Positions 34,344-42,194 of a DNA stretch of 42,194 bases are shown here, piece by piece; the stretch's first letter is position 1; the number at the start of each line of letters is the position of its first letter. Below the pieces are notes generated by a model. That model made no database searches and was not told the DNA's origin. It saw only the letters and a program-made list of their open reading frames with translations. The position numbers and the translations under genes were made by a program. The DNA is from Bacillus sanguinis (GTDB lineage Bacteria; Bacillota; Bacilli; Bacillales; Bacillaceae_G). The stretch covers positions 1 to 42,194 of the forward strand of contig NZ_BOQB01000018.1 of the NCBI RefSeq assembly GCF_018332475.1, given 5' to 3'.

Positions 34344-35154
34344 CGCCCCTTTCACTAAAAGCTAGTTCGCTTATATGTAAACCTCGCATATTTAATTTTT
34401 GCGTATTGATATCTACAGAAATTAACTTTCTAGCTACTAAATATTTAAAATAATTAATTGACGAACCTTGTTCCAAATTATACTGTTCTTCAAACTCATT
34501 GCAGATTTCTATAAAGCTCTTATCCACATTTTGAAACGTCATTAAGTAACTAAAAAAGAATTTCACAAAAGTTTCATCCTCAATTTCTTCGAGATAATAA
34601 TGGTTATGAATCCACGAAATATTCTGACTCATCGTATCGGGAATATCCTTTTCTGTTACAACTCCCCAATCGATTCCTTTCCTTTCCCAATATTCTCTTT
34701 CTATCTCAAACTTTTCAATTACCCTTTCATTTTCTAATTCACTACTAGGCTTTATAGTCCTAGCAATATATTTAATTTCTTTTCCGTCTCGAACCGTCAG
34801 GAAAAAATCTGTTGTCAGAACTATTAACGTTTCAGTTCCTTTACAAATAGGATGATGTATCCCTTTTTCTTCAGCAATTTTATATGTCAATTCTCGATTT
34901 AATGGAAATTGTTCACGAATATCAATAACTTCTTCTATCCATTCTAATATAAAAAAGTAATCCCTCTCTAAATCCGACAGAAACTCATGTCTCCTATTAG
35001 TTTTCCACCCCATTATACGAGAGCTATTCCCCGTTGAAGATACATTTTGTATCGTTAACCAGGGTTTATAGTTATTTAACTCCCCTTGTCCTCTGCCTTC
35101 TTTTATATACTTCTCTATTTTCTTTTCCGTCCAATCATTTTTACGCTTTGCCAT
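34315..35154 (-). CDS. tnsA: TnsA, 5'-strand endonuclease
   Basis: 279 residues, the usual size. The restriction-like active site is complete: E63 in SDLERDYF, D116 in LTTDFFLTV and K135 in ARTIKPSSEL. The C-terminal half has the winged-helix part that contacts TnsC. TnsA cuts the 5' strands, giving true cut-and-paste movement with TnsB. The start has GAGGGG eight bases upstream. It is the first gene of the tns operon, behind the ars terminator. Confidence 0.92.
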   Translation of the reverse strand: MAKRKNDWTEKKIEKYIKEGRGQGELNNYKPWLTIQNVSSTGNSSRIMGWKTNRRHEFLSDLERDYFFILEWIEEVIDIREQFPLNRELTYKIAEEKGIHHPICKGTETLIVLTTDFFLTVRDGKEIKYIARTIKPSSELENERVIEKFEIEREYWERKGIDWGVVTEKDIPDTMSQNISWIHNHYYLEEIEDETFVKFFFSYLMTFQNVDKSFIEICNEFEEQYNLEQGSSINYFKYLVARKLISVDINTQKLNMRGLHISELAFSERGDENFDYAIS

Positions 35155-35237
35155 TTACATATCCCCTCTTAAAAAATTTTTATCATTTCCATTATCGGAT
35201 ATTTTTATGCGTACAATACATATTCTTGTTTATAAAA

Positions 35238-35267
35238 AAACGGATATTTTATAAAAAATATCCGTTT
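35238..35267 (-). terminator. Terminator of the ars operon
   Basis: AAACGGATATTTT (35238-35250) pairs perfectly with 35255-35267. On the minus strand the stem ends in seven T. It lies 6-35 bases after the phosphatase stop and separates ars from tnsA. Confidence 0.85.
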
Positions 35268-35272
35268 CACTC

Positions 35273-35701
35273 TTAGTGTTGATATAGGTTTTGTAATACT
35301 TGTTTTAACTCTGGTTTAATTGCAATAATAGAACGAACTGTTTTTACTTGTTGTTCTGCATCTTCTACATTAGAAGCATGACCTAATTCTAATAATAATC
35401 CTGTAGCAACCGTACCAGTACGATTTCGTCCACCAGAGCAATGGAAAAATACTTTTTCTCCTCGTTCTACAGCTTCTTTAACGGCTCCAATTGCACTTTT
35501 AACAGATTCATCTTGCCCTTCTACACCCTCTACAATTGGATAAGCATGTCGCTTAGCTTCACCTGGAAATCCTTCTGGCTCTTCTCCTCCAGCACGTAAA
35601 TCAAACACCTCTGTAATCCCATGCTTTTTTACTGCGTCTTGTATAGCGTCTACTCCACCAATATATACTTTTCCTTTTACAAGTTCGTGATAGTTCGTCA
35701 T
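35273..35701 (-). CDS. Dual-specificity/tyrosine phosphatase-like protein of the ars operon
   Basis: 142 residues. HCSGGRNRTG (H87, C88 to R94) is the CX5R active site of Cys-based phosphatases, with D in VFDLRAGGE near residue 34. The small size fits the DSP-like family that acts on proteins or small phosphates. Low-molecular-weight phosphatase folds gave rise to ArsC, so a role in arsenate metabolism is possible, but this is a different fold class. It is the last gene of the ars operon. A phosphatase in this place recalls the last gene (orf8) of the Bacillus sp. CDB3 ars cluster, from memory. Confidence 0.8.
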   Translation of the reverse strand: MTNYHELVKGKVYIGGVDAIQDAVKKHGITEVFDLRAGGEEPEGFPGEAKRHAYPIVEGVEGQDESVKSAIGAVKEAVERGEKVFFHCSGGRNRTGTVATGLLLELGHASNVEDAEQQVKTVRSIIAIKPELKQVLQNLYQH

Positions 35702-35728
35702 GTTTGTTAGTCTCCTTTTATTTATACT

Positions 35729-36010
35729 TTAGCAGCAGTTAGATCCGCCACTAATAACAAGGCCTGCACCTTGTTGATCTTCTACATAGTCTAGTGTCAA
35801 TGTATTTACAATTTCAACAACCTTTGGATCCATTGCAACTTGAATACCGTTTACTGTTTCTGTGACATCATTTTCTTGTGCTTCGCCTAGATTAGTACCG
35901 TAGCTAGGACCACAGCAGCCAGCACCATCAAATGTAAAACGTAATGTTGTAACACCATTTTCTTTCATAGCAGTTTCAATAAACTCTTTTGCTTTATCTG
36001 TAATATTCAT
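35729..36010 (-). CDS. HesB/IscA-like protein with two vicinal Cys pairs
   Basis: 93 residues from ATG 36010, with GGGGGAAG seven bases upstream; the longer frame starting inside trxB is unlikely. ITDKAKEFIETAMKENG and TLRFTFDGAGCCGPSYG fit the HesB/IscA-like (YneR-type) fold. C32-C33 and C92-C93 (SGGSNCC, the C-terminus) are vicinal pairs. In IscA three single cysteines hold iron-sulfur clusters; the paired layout suits As(III) binding. Its place in the ars operon makes an arsenic role plausible but unproven. Confidence 0.7.
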   Translation of the reverse strand: MNITDKAKEFIETAMKENGVTTLRFTFDGAGCCGPSYGTNLGEAQENDVTETVNGIQVAMDPKVVEIVNTLTLDYVEDQQGAGLVISGGSNCC

Positions 36011-36026
36011 TTTAACTTCCCCCGTT

Positions 36027-36971
36027 TTATAAAGATTGACTCCAATCATGCACAGCATGATTTTCTAAGAAGCGTTCGGAATCCAATGCAGCCATACAAC
36101 CAGTTCCTGCAGCCGTAATTGCTTGACGATACTTATGGTCTTGCACATCTCCACATGCAAATACTCCTGGTATATTTGTCTCTGTCGTTCCTGGTTTTAC
36201 AACAATATAACCAGCTTCATCTATCTTAACTTGACCATTTAAAAACTCTGTATTTGGACGATGGCCAATCGCAATGAAAATACCGTCAGTTTCAATAATT
36301 TCTTCCTCACCAGTTTCGTTATCTTTCACTTTTAGACCTGTAACTTTTCCATCTGCTATTACTTCTATCGGTGTTTTATTTAATCCCCAAGTAATTTTCT
36401 CGTTTGCTTTTGCACGATCTTGCATGATTTTAGATGCACGTAGTTCATCTCTACGATGTACAATATGAACTTCTGTTGCAAACTTTGTTAGGAAGTTTGC
36501 TTCTTCCATTGCAGAGTCTCCACCACCAACTACAATGACTTTTTTACCACGATAGAAGAATCCATCACATGTTGCACAAGTTCCTACTCCACGACCCATA
36601 TTTTCCTTCTCTCCTGGAATCCCGAGTAATTTAGCAGAAGCACCTGTAGAAACAATAATGGATTCAGCTTCTATCTCTTCCATTCCAGTTACAGTGATTT
36701 TAAATGGTCGCTTAGATACATCCACTTTTTCTACCCAACCATTTTTAAACTCTGCACCAAATCGTTCTGCTTGTTTCCTCATATTGTCCATTAGCTCTGG
36801 TCCCATAATACCATCAGGGAAACCTGGAAAGTTCTCTACATCCGTTGTCGTAGTTAATTGTCCACCCGGCTGAGTTCCTTCAATAATAAGTGGATTCATA
36901 TTCGCACGTGCTAAGTAGATAGCTGCTGTTAATCCGGCTGGTCCTGTTCCTAAAATAACGACTTTATGCAT
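36027..36971 (-). CDS. trxB: Thioredoxin reductase (ArsT-like)
   Basis: 314 residues, normal length. [18 protein letters not shown] binds FAD, CATC (C132-C135, TCATCDG) is the redox site, [15 protein letters not shown] binds NADPH, and [10 protein letters not shown] is the second FAD site. It passes electrons from NADPH to thioredoxin, which recycles ArsC. A copy in the ars operon gives the element its own reducing power. ATG 36971 has AGGAGG eight bases upstream. Intact and typical. Confidence 0.95.
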   Translation of the reverse strand: MHKVVILGTGPAGLTAAIYLARANMNPLIIEGTQPGGQLTTTTDVENFPGFPDGIMGPELMDNMRKQAERFGAEFKNGWVEKVDVSKRPFKITVTGMEEIEAESIIVSTGASAKLLGIPGEKENMGRGVGTCATCDGFFYRGKKVIVVGGGDSAMEEANFLTKFATEVHIVHRRDELRASKIMQDRAKANEKITWGLNKTPIEVIADGKVTGLKVKDNETGEEEIIETDGIFIAIGHRPNTEFLNGQVKIDEAGYIVVKPGTTETNIPGVFACGDVQDHKYRQAITAAGTGCMAALDSERFLENHAVHDWSQSL

Positions 36972-36994
36972 TGTGAATGCCTCCTAATGAACAA

Positions 36995-38758
36995 TTATTG
37001 AACTGTCAATTCTTTTAGTTTTTCATATCCAATAACATCTTCTGATTGCCAAGGAATAATCACACTATTATGTTTTGATTCTTTTTGAACTTCTTGAATC
37101 CATTGCACTTCAGATTGTGATCGTCCCTTTAATACTGGGTCTATTGTATGCGTTGCATAAAAGCTTTGATTAATTACCCACCATTTCGGATAAATTTCTG
37201 CACGTTTTAAATCCTCTTGTAGACGACTTGCTTCATGAACTGGTGTCGCTTCTGCTAACGTTACAATTACAACACTTGTTTCCTCTGGATTACGAAGACG
37301 TGGTAGTAAGTTTTTCACAGACTGCGGTACTTCACCTGAAGATCTTGCGATTTCTTTATGATACGTTTGCGCCGCATCTAGTAACAATAATGTGTGACCT
37401 GTTGGTGCGGTATCAATTACCACGATTTCATCATTTGCTTTTTCAACAATATCAGCTAAAGCACGGAATACCGCAATCTCCTCTGTACAAGGAGAACGTA
37501 AATCTTCTTCTAAATACGCTAACCCTTCTTCATCTACTGTATCTTTCGCCTGCTCAATAACTTCCTTACGGTAATTTTCTACTTCTAGTTTTGGATCAAT
37601 ACGGCTTATCGTAATATTCCCTTGTTCGCCATGCATAACATAATCAATATGTGCCGCTGGATCCGTTGTAGTTAAATGTACATGATGTCCTTTTTCAGCA
37701 AGCCCAACTGCAATTGCTGAAGCTACAGTTGTTTTTCCTACTCCACCTTTTCCCATTGTAAAAATAACTCTTTTTCCTGTCTTAGATAGGTCTGTAATCA
37801 AGTTTTGAAGAGGTGGTATAGAAACATTGTGTTGTTCTTCATCTGAAATTGAAAGATTTTCTATTGGTTGAACCAACTTTCTCATATTCTCTATGCCAGT
37901 AACATTAAACGGCACTAATGGAATTTCATAAGCTGGAAGATCTTTCAGTTCTTCTGTCATGTTTTCTAACGCACGTACTTGTCTTGTAAACAATGCTTTA
38001 GAAACACTATCATTTTGCACATAGTTCGTTAAAACACCATTTACTAGCAAATATTGATTACTAACTCCAATTTCTTTTAACTCTTTGGCTGCACGTTCTG
38101 CTTCTTGCAACGGGGAACTATCAGGACGTGTCACAAGCATTAACGATGTTTGCTTTGGATTAGATAACGCTTCAACAGTTTGACTATATAATTCTTTTTT
38201 ATCTCCAAGTCCCGCTAACGGTCCTAGACAAGAAGCTCCATGTGTACTTTCTTCTAGGAATCCGCTCCAAGCTGTTGGAAGTTGAAGAAGACGGAGCGTA
38301 TGTCCTGTTGGCGCTGTATCGAAAATAATGTGATCGAATTTCGATGTTAATTCTTTATTTGTAAGTAACGTAGAAAACTCATCAAAAGCTGCAATTTCTA
38401 CTGTACACGCTCCGGATAATTGCTCTTCCATTGTCGCAATAACCGTATCAGGTAGCTTTCCACGATATGGACCAACAACACGCTCTTTATATTCATGAGC
38501 AGCTGTTTCAGGATCTAAGTTAGCTACATGTAGATTCGGAACATTAGGAATGACTTTTGGTTTATTGGTTAGTTCGATTTCAAATACGTCTTGCAAATTT
38601 GAAGCGGGATCAGTACTAATTAACAAAACACGTTTCCCCATATCAGCTAACGTTATGGCTGTTGCACATGCGGTTGATGTTTTACCTACGCCACCTTTAC
38701 CAGTAAAGAATAGAAATGGTGTAAATGTCATTGTGCTTGGATTAAATAGGTTTGTCAT
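36995..38758 (-). CDS. arsA: ArsA arsenite-pump ATPase
   Basis: 587 residues, two fused ATPase halves as in classical ArsA. P-loops: FTGKGGVGKT (about 18-27) and TMGKGGVGKT (about 334-343); signature DTAPTGHTLRLLQL and its second copy DTAPTGHTLLLLD follow. C118, C177 and C424 (GACTVEIA, GASCLGPL, SPCTEEIA) match the three metalloid-binding cysteines of E. coli ArsA. It energises Acr3-mediated As(III) export. It follows arsD by 18 bases. Confidence 0.96.
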   Translation of the reverse strand: MTNLFNPSTMTFTPFLFFTGKGGVGKTSTACATAITLADMGKRVLLISTDPASNLQDVFEIELTNKPKVIPNVPNLHVANLDPETAAHEYKERVVGPYRGKLPDTVIATMEEQLSGACTVEIAAFDEFSTLLTNKELTSKFDHIIFDTAPTGHTLRLLQLPTAWSGFLEESTHGASCLGPLAGLGDKKELYSQTVEALSNPKQTSLMLVTRPDSSPLQEAERAAKELKEIGVSNQYLLVNGVLTNYVQNDSVSKALFTRQVRALENMTEELKDLPAYEIPLVPFNVTGIENMRKLVQPIENLSISDEEQHNVSIPPLQNLITDLSKTGKRVIFTMGKGGVGKTTVASAIAVGLAEKGHHVHLTTTDPAAHIDYVMHGEQGNITISRIDPKLEVENYRKEVIEQAKDTVDEEGLAYLEEDLRSPCTEEIAVFRALADIVEKANDEIVVIDTAPTGHTLLLLDAAQTYHKEIARSSGEVPQSVKNLLPRLRNPEETSVVIVTLAEATPVHEASRLQEDLKRAEIYPKWWVINQSFYATHTIDPVLKGRSQSEVQWIQEVQKESKHNSVIIPWQSEDVIGYEKLKELTVQ

Positions 38759-38776
38759 TGCCTTTCACTTCTTTCT

Positions 38777-39136
38777 CTATTTTTTTACGTTTACATTTAA
38801 ACGTATCTTTGGCTTCTGACTTAACTCTTCTTCCGTCATATTCGTTAATTGTGCTAATTCTTCATTTGTTAAATGAACTCTTTCTTTTACTATCTTTCCA
38901 TCTACTATAGTTACAGGTAACACATCTGGTCCTTTATCCATTAATAACTGACTAATAACACTGTTATTAGCAAAAGCATCTGGTTCACTCGCAAGATTAT
39001 AACGAGTTACATCAATTCCTTTATTTTTCAAATTGTTAACAGCAACTGATATACGAATTAATTCTGAATCAACACTTGGGCCGCAAACTCCGGTAGAGCA
39101 ACACATTGCAGGATCAAAAATTTCAATCTTTTTCAT
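38777..39136 (-). CDS. arsD: ArsD arsenic metallochaperone
   Basis: 119 residues. FDPAMCCSTGVCGPSVD contains C12, C13 and C18, the As(III) site that hands the metalloid to ArsA; the thioredoxin-like fold continues to LPVTIVDGKIVKE. The C-terminal Cys pairs of some plasmid ArsD proteins are absent. It starts after GGGGAG and after a hairpin that separates it from arsC. Confidence 0.95.
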   Translation of the reverse strand: MKKIEIFDPAMCCSTGVCGPSVDSELIRISVAVNNLKNKGIDVTRYNLASEPDAFANNSVISQLLMDKGPDVLPVTIVDGKIVKERVHLTNEELAQLTNMTEEELSQKPKIRLNVNVKK

Positions 39137-39159
39137 CTCTGATTTCTCCCCTTCTTTAT

Positions 39160-39193
39160 AAAATAAGCCGAGAAAAAATTCTCGGCTTATTTT
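39160..39193 (-). terminator. Perfect hairpin inside the ars operon (arsC/arsD)
   Basis: AAAATAAGCCGAGAA (39160-39174) pairs perfectly with 39179-39193 over 15 bases with a four-base loop. On the minus strand TTATTTTAT closes the stem. It probably stops part of the transcripts, so arsR-acr3-arsC are made in excess over arsDA and the rest. Confidence 0.75.
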
Positions 39194-39201
39194 GTTTTCA
39201 A

Positions 39202-39606
39202 TTATTCTCCTGTTTCAGCAAACTTTTTAATACGTTCACCAATTTCATCACGAACTTTTTGGAATACAGACCACTCTTGACCAGCTGGATCATCAAAGCC
39301 CCAGTGAACTCGTTTTACATGTGGTGGCGTTGTTGGACATACATCATTTGCATGGCCACAAAGCGTTACAACAAGATCCGCTTTGTCTAAAATGTCGCGA
39401 TCAATAATATCAGATGTTTGATCCGTGATATCGATGTCTACTTCATTCAGTGCTTTAATCGCATTTGGATTTACTCCGTGTGCCTCAATACCAGCAGAAA
39501 GTACATTCCATTTGTCACCTAAATATTTTTTGCCCCAAGCTTCTGCCATTTGGCTACGACAAGAGTTTCCTGTGCATAAGAAGTAAATTGTTTTTTTGTT
39601 TTCCAT
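39202..39606 (-). CDS. arsC: ArsC arsenate reductase, thioredoxin-coupled
   Basis: 134 residues. [13 protein letters not shown] holds C11 and R17 of the CX5R loop; C83 and C90 in [10 protein letters not shown] complete the three-cysteine relay of the B. subtilis/S. aureus type. It reduces arsenate to arsenite using thioredoxin, supplied by TrxB. AAGGTGG precedes the start by seven bases. Confidence 0.97.
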   Translation of the reverse strand: MENKKTIYFLCTGNSCRSQMAEAWGKKYLGDKWNVLSAGIEAHGVNPNAIKALNEVDIDITDQTSDIIDRDILDKADLVVTLCGHANDVCPTTPPHVKRVHWGFDDPAGQEWSVFQKVRDEIGERIKKFAETGE

Positions 39607-39632
39607 GATAATTCCACCTTTATTATAATTAG

Positions 39633-40688
39633 TTATTTTGGTTGTGTTTGAAAGTATTTACGTTGGAACCAAAGTGCTACATTTACAAGCGCTATCATAA
39701 CTGGCACCTCGACTAAAGGTCCGATAACTGCCGCAAACGCTGCACCAGACTGGATTCCAAATACACCTACAGCTACAGCGATTGCTAATTCAAAGTTGTT
39801 ACTTCCAGCTGTAAATGCTAATGTTGTTGATACTCCATAACTTGCACCAATTTTCTTACCCATATAGAAAGAGATAAAGAACATTAATACAAAATAAATC
39901 AGTAATGGGATTGCAATACGTACAACATCGAATGGTACGCTAATAATAGCTTCACCTTGTAATGAGAACATCACAATAATTGTAAATAATAATGCGATTA
40001 ATGTAATTGGGCTGATTTTGGGAATGAATACTTTTTCGTACCACTCTCGCCCTTTTGTTTTTACAAAAATAAAACGTGTTAACATTCCTGCGATGAACGG
40101 AATTCCTAAATAAATAAAGACTGATTTTGCAACCTCTGCCATTGTAATATCTACAACAGCTCCTTCAATTCCTAACCATTCTGGAATGACTGTTACAAAC
40201 ACATAAGCGTATACTGAGAAAAATAACATTTGGAATACAGAGTTAAAAGCAACTAATCCTGCCGCATACTCCGTATCACCTTTCGCTAAGTCATTCCATA
40301 CGATAACCATCGCAATACAACGAGCTAAACCAATCATGATTAAGCCCACCATGTATTCTGGCTTATCCTGTAAAAATATAATTGCCAAGGCAAACATAAG
40401 AATAGGACCAATAATCCAGTTTTGTACAAGTGATAATACCAATACTTTTACATCTTTAAAAACGCGCCCCATCTCTTCATAACGAACTTTTGCTAATGGA
40501 GGATACATCATTAAAATTAACCCAATCGCAAGTGGTATAGAGGTTGTTCCTACTTGTAAGCTATTCATGCCCTCAACAAATCCAGGGGATATATAGCCAA
40601 CTCCAATTCCTACTGCCATTGCAAGAAAAATCCAAAGGGTTAGATATCGATCTAGGAAAGACAGACGTTTTTTCCCCGTGTTGCTCAT
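39633..40688 (-). CDS. acr3: Acr3 arsenite efflux carrier
   Basis: 351 residues from ATG 40688, with AAGGGA ten bases upstream; an in-frame GTG at 40697 is too close to it. Ten membrane spans. [20 protein letters not shown] at the start, [18 protein letters not shown] with the conserved Cys, and [18 protein letters not shown] with the conserved Glu are Acr3 signatures. It exports As(OH)3 with ArsA energy or the membrane potential. Also called arsB or arsY in Bacillus. Confidence 0.96.
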   Translation of the reverse strand: MSNTGKKRLSFLDRYLTLWIFLAMAVGIGVGYISPGFVEGMNSLQVGTTSIPLAIGLILMMYPPLAKVRYEEMGRVFKDVKVLVLSLVQNWIIGPILMFALAIIFLQDKPEYMVGLIMIGLARCIAMVIVWNDLAKGDTEYAAGLVAFNSVFQMLFFSVYAYVFVTVIPEWLGIEGAVVDITMAEVAKSVFIYLGIPFIAGMLTRFIFVKTKGREWYEKVFIPKISPITLIALLFTIIVMFSLQGEAIISVPFDVVRIAIPLLIYFVLMFFISFYMGKKIGASYGVSTTLAFTAGSNNFELAIAVAVGVFGIQSGAAFAAVIGPLVEVPVMIALVNVALWFQRKYFQTQPK

Positions 40689-40716
40689 CCTTCTCACTTC
40701 CCTTTCTAACTATTTA

Positions 40717-41064
40717 TTAACAACCACACTGGAGTGTAGGATTGCTCTTCTCAATTTGTTTAATTTTCTCTGTTTGGTCTGGTACATGCGCTAAAATATC
40801 TTCTAAAAGTGCGTATAAATCACTTGTTTGATTTAAAGAATAATAAATCCACTGACCTCTACGCTCTTCTTGCACCAAGCCTAAATCCTTTAACTTTCGA
40901 AGATGTTGACTGATTGAAGGTTGACTCATGTCAAACACTTCAAGAAGTTCACAGACACAACATTCACGTTGTTTGAGAATTGATACTATTGTTAGTCTTG
41001 TTTTGTCTCCTAGTAGCTTTAGTAACTGTGACACTCTTGTTAATTCTATAACCGTTTTTTCCAT
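40717..41064 (-). CDS. arsR: ArsR arsenic-responsive repressor
   Basis: 115 residues from ATG 41064, which has GGAGG nine bases upstream; a GTG two codons earlier is in frame. The winged helix-turn-helix is clear: LLGDKTRLTIVSILKQ, CVCELLEVFDMSQPSISQHL, GLVQEERRGQWIYYSLN. C35, C36 and C38 (ECCVCEL) form the As(III) site in the alpha-3 helix. It ends with CGC. It represses the operon until As(III) or Sb(III) binds. Confidence 0.96.
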   Translation of the reverse strand: MEKTVIELTRVSQLLKLLGDKTRLTIVSILKQRECCVCELLEVFDMSQPSISQHLRKLKDLGLVQEERRGQWIYYSLNQTSDLYALLEDILAHVPDQTEKIKQIEKSNPTLQCGC

Positions 41065-41089
41065 ATCCACACCTCCTATTTATAAATAC

Positions 41090-41105
41090 ATAAGCATACA
41101 CTTAT
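41090..41105. promoter_or_regulatory. Candidate ArsR operator upstream of arsR
   Basis: ATAAG-CATACA-CTTAT, an inverted repeat 26 bases before the arsR start. Size and place fit an ArsR-family operator over the promoter. No single -10/-35 pair stands out. Confidence 0.55.
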
Positions 41106-41173
41106 ATATTGAGCGAAAATTAAACATAATATTCATTAAATAGATTCTTTTTTAATTTTCTCTCCTTCTTGAA

Positions 41174-41198
41174 ATAAGTATATAATTAACTACTTATA
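41174..41198. promoter_or_regulatory. Second ATAAG...CTTAT dyad
   Basis: ATAAGTA and TACTTAT flank about 11 bases. It shares half-sites with the arsR operator candidate and the palindrome at 41527, and lies between arsR and the small membrane gene. Confidence 0.45.
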
Positions 41199-41258
41199 TA
41201 ATCAACCGAAAAGCTCATTCTTTACAAAACCTTTACAATACTTCTTTACAACGTATTC

Positions 41259-41480
41259 TTACAGACCTTTGTATCTCTTGCCACATAACAGATATAAAAG
41301 AAAACCGAATGGACCTGTTAAAAAAACAGCAACTAACCATACTACAAAATACTGTTTACTCATTTTATGCTGTCGATACTCTAATGTGATATATGTACAC
41401 ATAAAAATGATTAGTAGGTAAATCCCCACAATAAATAATTGATCAATCAAATAGATCTCCCCTTTTAATAAATTTTTCAT
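41259..41480 (-). CDS. Small two-span membrane protein
   Basis: 73 residues from ATG 41480, but AAAGGG abuts that codon; TTG 41450 has GGGGAG six bases upstream and would give 63 residues. There are two spans: FIVGIYLLIIFMCTYITL and VWLVAVFLTGPFGFLLYLLC, with a basic end. The second span with G-P-F-G-x-L-x-Y-L resembles the PLDc_N/two-helix type. A palindrome like the arsR dyads lies just upstream. Function unknown. Confidence 0.5.
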   Translation of the reverse strand: MKNLLKGEIYLIDQLFIVGIYLLIIFMCTYITLEYRQHKMSKQYFVVWLVAVFLTGPFGFLLYLLCGKRYKGL

Positions 41481-41526
41481 CCCTTTTGTAAAGATTTGTT
41501 AGAAATTCTTTTCTATAACAATAACA

Positions 41527-41548
41527 TAAGTATATAGTTATATACTTA
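41527..41548. promoter_or_regulatory. Perfect 22-base palindrome before the small membrane gene
   Basis: TAAGTATATA-GT-TATATACTTA. Half-sites match the dyads near arsR. It lies 47 bases before the first possible start of the small membrane protein, suggesting an operator for ArsR or a relative. Confidence 0.55.
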
Positions 41549-41616
41549 ATAATTCACTTTTTTCTATTTTTTAGTTGTTACTACATACTGTAAACATACT
41601 GTACCTAGATAAAATA

Positions 41617-41641
41617 AAAAGAGCCTTTTACAAAGGCCCTT
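41617..41641 (-). terminator. Terminator of the resolvase remnant
   Basis: On the minus strand AAGGGCCTTT pairs with AAAGGCTCTT (ten pairs, one G-U) and T-rich DNA follows. It starts just past the resolvase stop. Confidence 0.7.
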
Positions 41642-41649
41642 AATGTGAT

Positions 41650-42185
41650 TTAATTTTCTAAATATCTATATAAAGTAGATTTACTGATTCCAGTTTCTTC
41701 TCGTATTTCAGCTAAACTATAGTTACCACTTTGATACATTACAATAGCACGCTTTACATTCTCATCAGGTTTTCTTGGGCGTCCTGCTGTAACTCCCTTT
41801 TGTTTCCCTTCATACAAGCCTTTCTTCGTTTTTTCACTAATTACATCACTTTGAAAATCAACAAGATGTTTTATAATATCTCCAAAATGATACCCATTTG
41901 CATGACTCGTATCAATATCTTCTTGAACAAAGTAAATGTAAGCACCTTTATTATCAATGACTTGTAATAACTCAACAAGATGACGTGTTGAATCAGCTAA
42001 TGTGAACAGTTTTGTAACAACAATTTTATCATCTTGCTTTAGGTTATCTATCATATTTTTAAGTTGTACTCTTTTTTTGCCGATGAATGTTCCTCTGAGA
42101 TAATCATCGTACAATTACATTTCTCTAAGCTTTTGAGTTGTTCTTCACATTTCAAGTCATCTTGGGGTTCAGCCGCATGCCCATC
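41650..42185 (-). pseudogene. Serine recombinase (resolvase), frameshifted and inactive
   Basis: From about 42090 to 41650 the frame encodes the resolvase body: GKKRVQLKNMIDNLKQDD, VVTKLFTLADSTRHL, and a C-terminal HTH (ISKSTLYRYLEN) preceded by AGRPRKPD. The N-terminal part is in another frame (DDLKCEEQLKSLEKC, then C-T-M-I-I-S), so a frameshift lies near 42090. Where GYARVS with the catalytic Ser should be, the sequence reads G-H-A-A-E-P, lacking Arg and Ser. The window ends just beyond. Serine resolvases commonly come from Tn3-type elements; here it seems dead. Confidence 0.75.
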
Positions 42186-42194
42186 AACTTAAGA

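Larger units (their letters stand above)
28049..35154 (-). mobile_element. Tn7-like transposon: tnsD-side end and tnsABCD module
   Basis: Contains tnsA, tnsB, tnsC and tnsD/tniQ in one operon read right to left, with a cluster of repeated sites beyond tnsD. The outermost TGT is at 28049 or 28056, so the boundary is uncertain by several bases. The ars operon upstream of tnsA is probably cargo, in which case the true element runs past the right edge of the window. No tnsE, Cas gene or CRISPR array is present. Confidence 0.75.

Noticed and set aside
35155-35272. Right transposon end immediately upstream of tnsA
   Set aside because: No AGAAAGTT-type repeat occurs here; the region holds only the ars terminator and the tnsA leader.
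42100-42114. TTG at 42114 as the genuine start of an intact resolvase
   Set aside because: The catalytic N-terminal domain would be missing, and recognisable resolvase sequence continues upstream in another frame.

Overview
The window looks like accessory DNA, most likely part of a large conjugative plasmid or integrative conjugative element, from the Bacillus cereus group or a close relative. The grounds are AT-rich Firmicute codon use, strong AGGAGG-type ribosome binding sites, a Bacillus-type HU protein, thioredoxin-coupled ArsC, and a Gram-positive type IV secretion cluster. No rRNA, tRNA, CRISPR array, replication initiator, relaxase or VirD4 coupling protein is visible. Family names come from recognising motifs by eye; no database search was possible.

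Layout. (1) 1-1020: a small ribbon-helix-helix protein and an HU protein, each with a clear sigma-A promoter, ending in a perfect bidirectional terminator. (2) 1070-4446: a two-gene module (uncharacterised 440-aa protein plus a SIR2-domain protein with an N-terminal putative zinc site) that looks like an anti-phage system, followed by a probable autoregulated HTH protein. (3) 4590-6475: a secreted thioredoxin-like protein behind a leader terminator, then a DUF418 membrane protein. (4) 6571-12759, minus strand: small and membrane proteins, a GmhB-like HAD phosphatase, a CPBP protease, an ATP-grasp glutathionylspermidine-synthase-like ligase beside a lipoprotein, and a DUF2325 protein.

(5) 12924-26360, minus strand: a type IV secretion (conjugation) operon. 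In transcription order it encodes a VirB2-like pilin, PrgI/VirB3, a detached VirB4-like N-terminal domain, the VirB4 ATPase, a 1326-aa VirB6-like protein with three tail repeats, a three-domain peptidoglycan hydrolase and a VirB8-like protein. It starts from a good promoter and a leader carrying a long hairpin. The virB4 gene is split by a group II intron (20876-23554) encoding a maturase; removing the intron on paper restores an in-frame 699-aa ATPase.

(6) 26413-28001: a small protein, an Rpn-family nuclease and a short Rpn-like tail. (7) 28049-35154: a Tn7-like tnsA-tnsB-tnsC-tnsD(tniQ) operon, with repeated probable TnsB-binding sites at the tnsD side marking one transposon end. (8) 35273-41064: an extended arsenic resistance operon, arsR-acr3-arsC-arsD-arsA-trxB-(HesB/IscA-like)-(dual-specificity phosphatase), probably transposon cargo; its other end is not seen. 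(9) 41090-42194: repeated ArsR-like dyads, a small membrane protein and a broken serine resolvase.

Working together: ArsR senses As(III); ArsC with thioredoxin and TrxB reduces arsenate; ArsD hands As(III) to ArsA; Acr3 exports it. The Tn7-like machinery would move this cargo and the conjugation system would spread the replicon.
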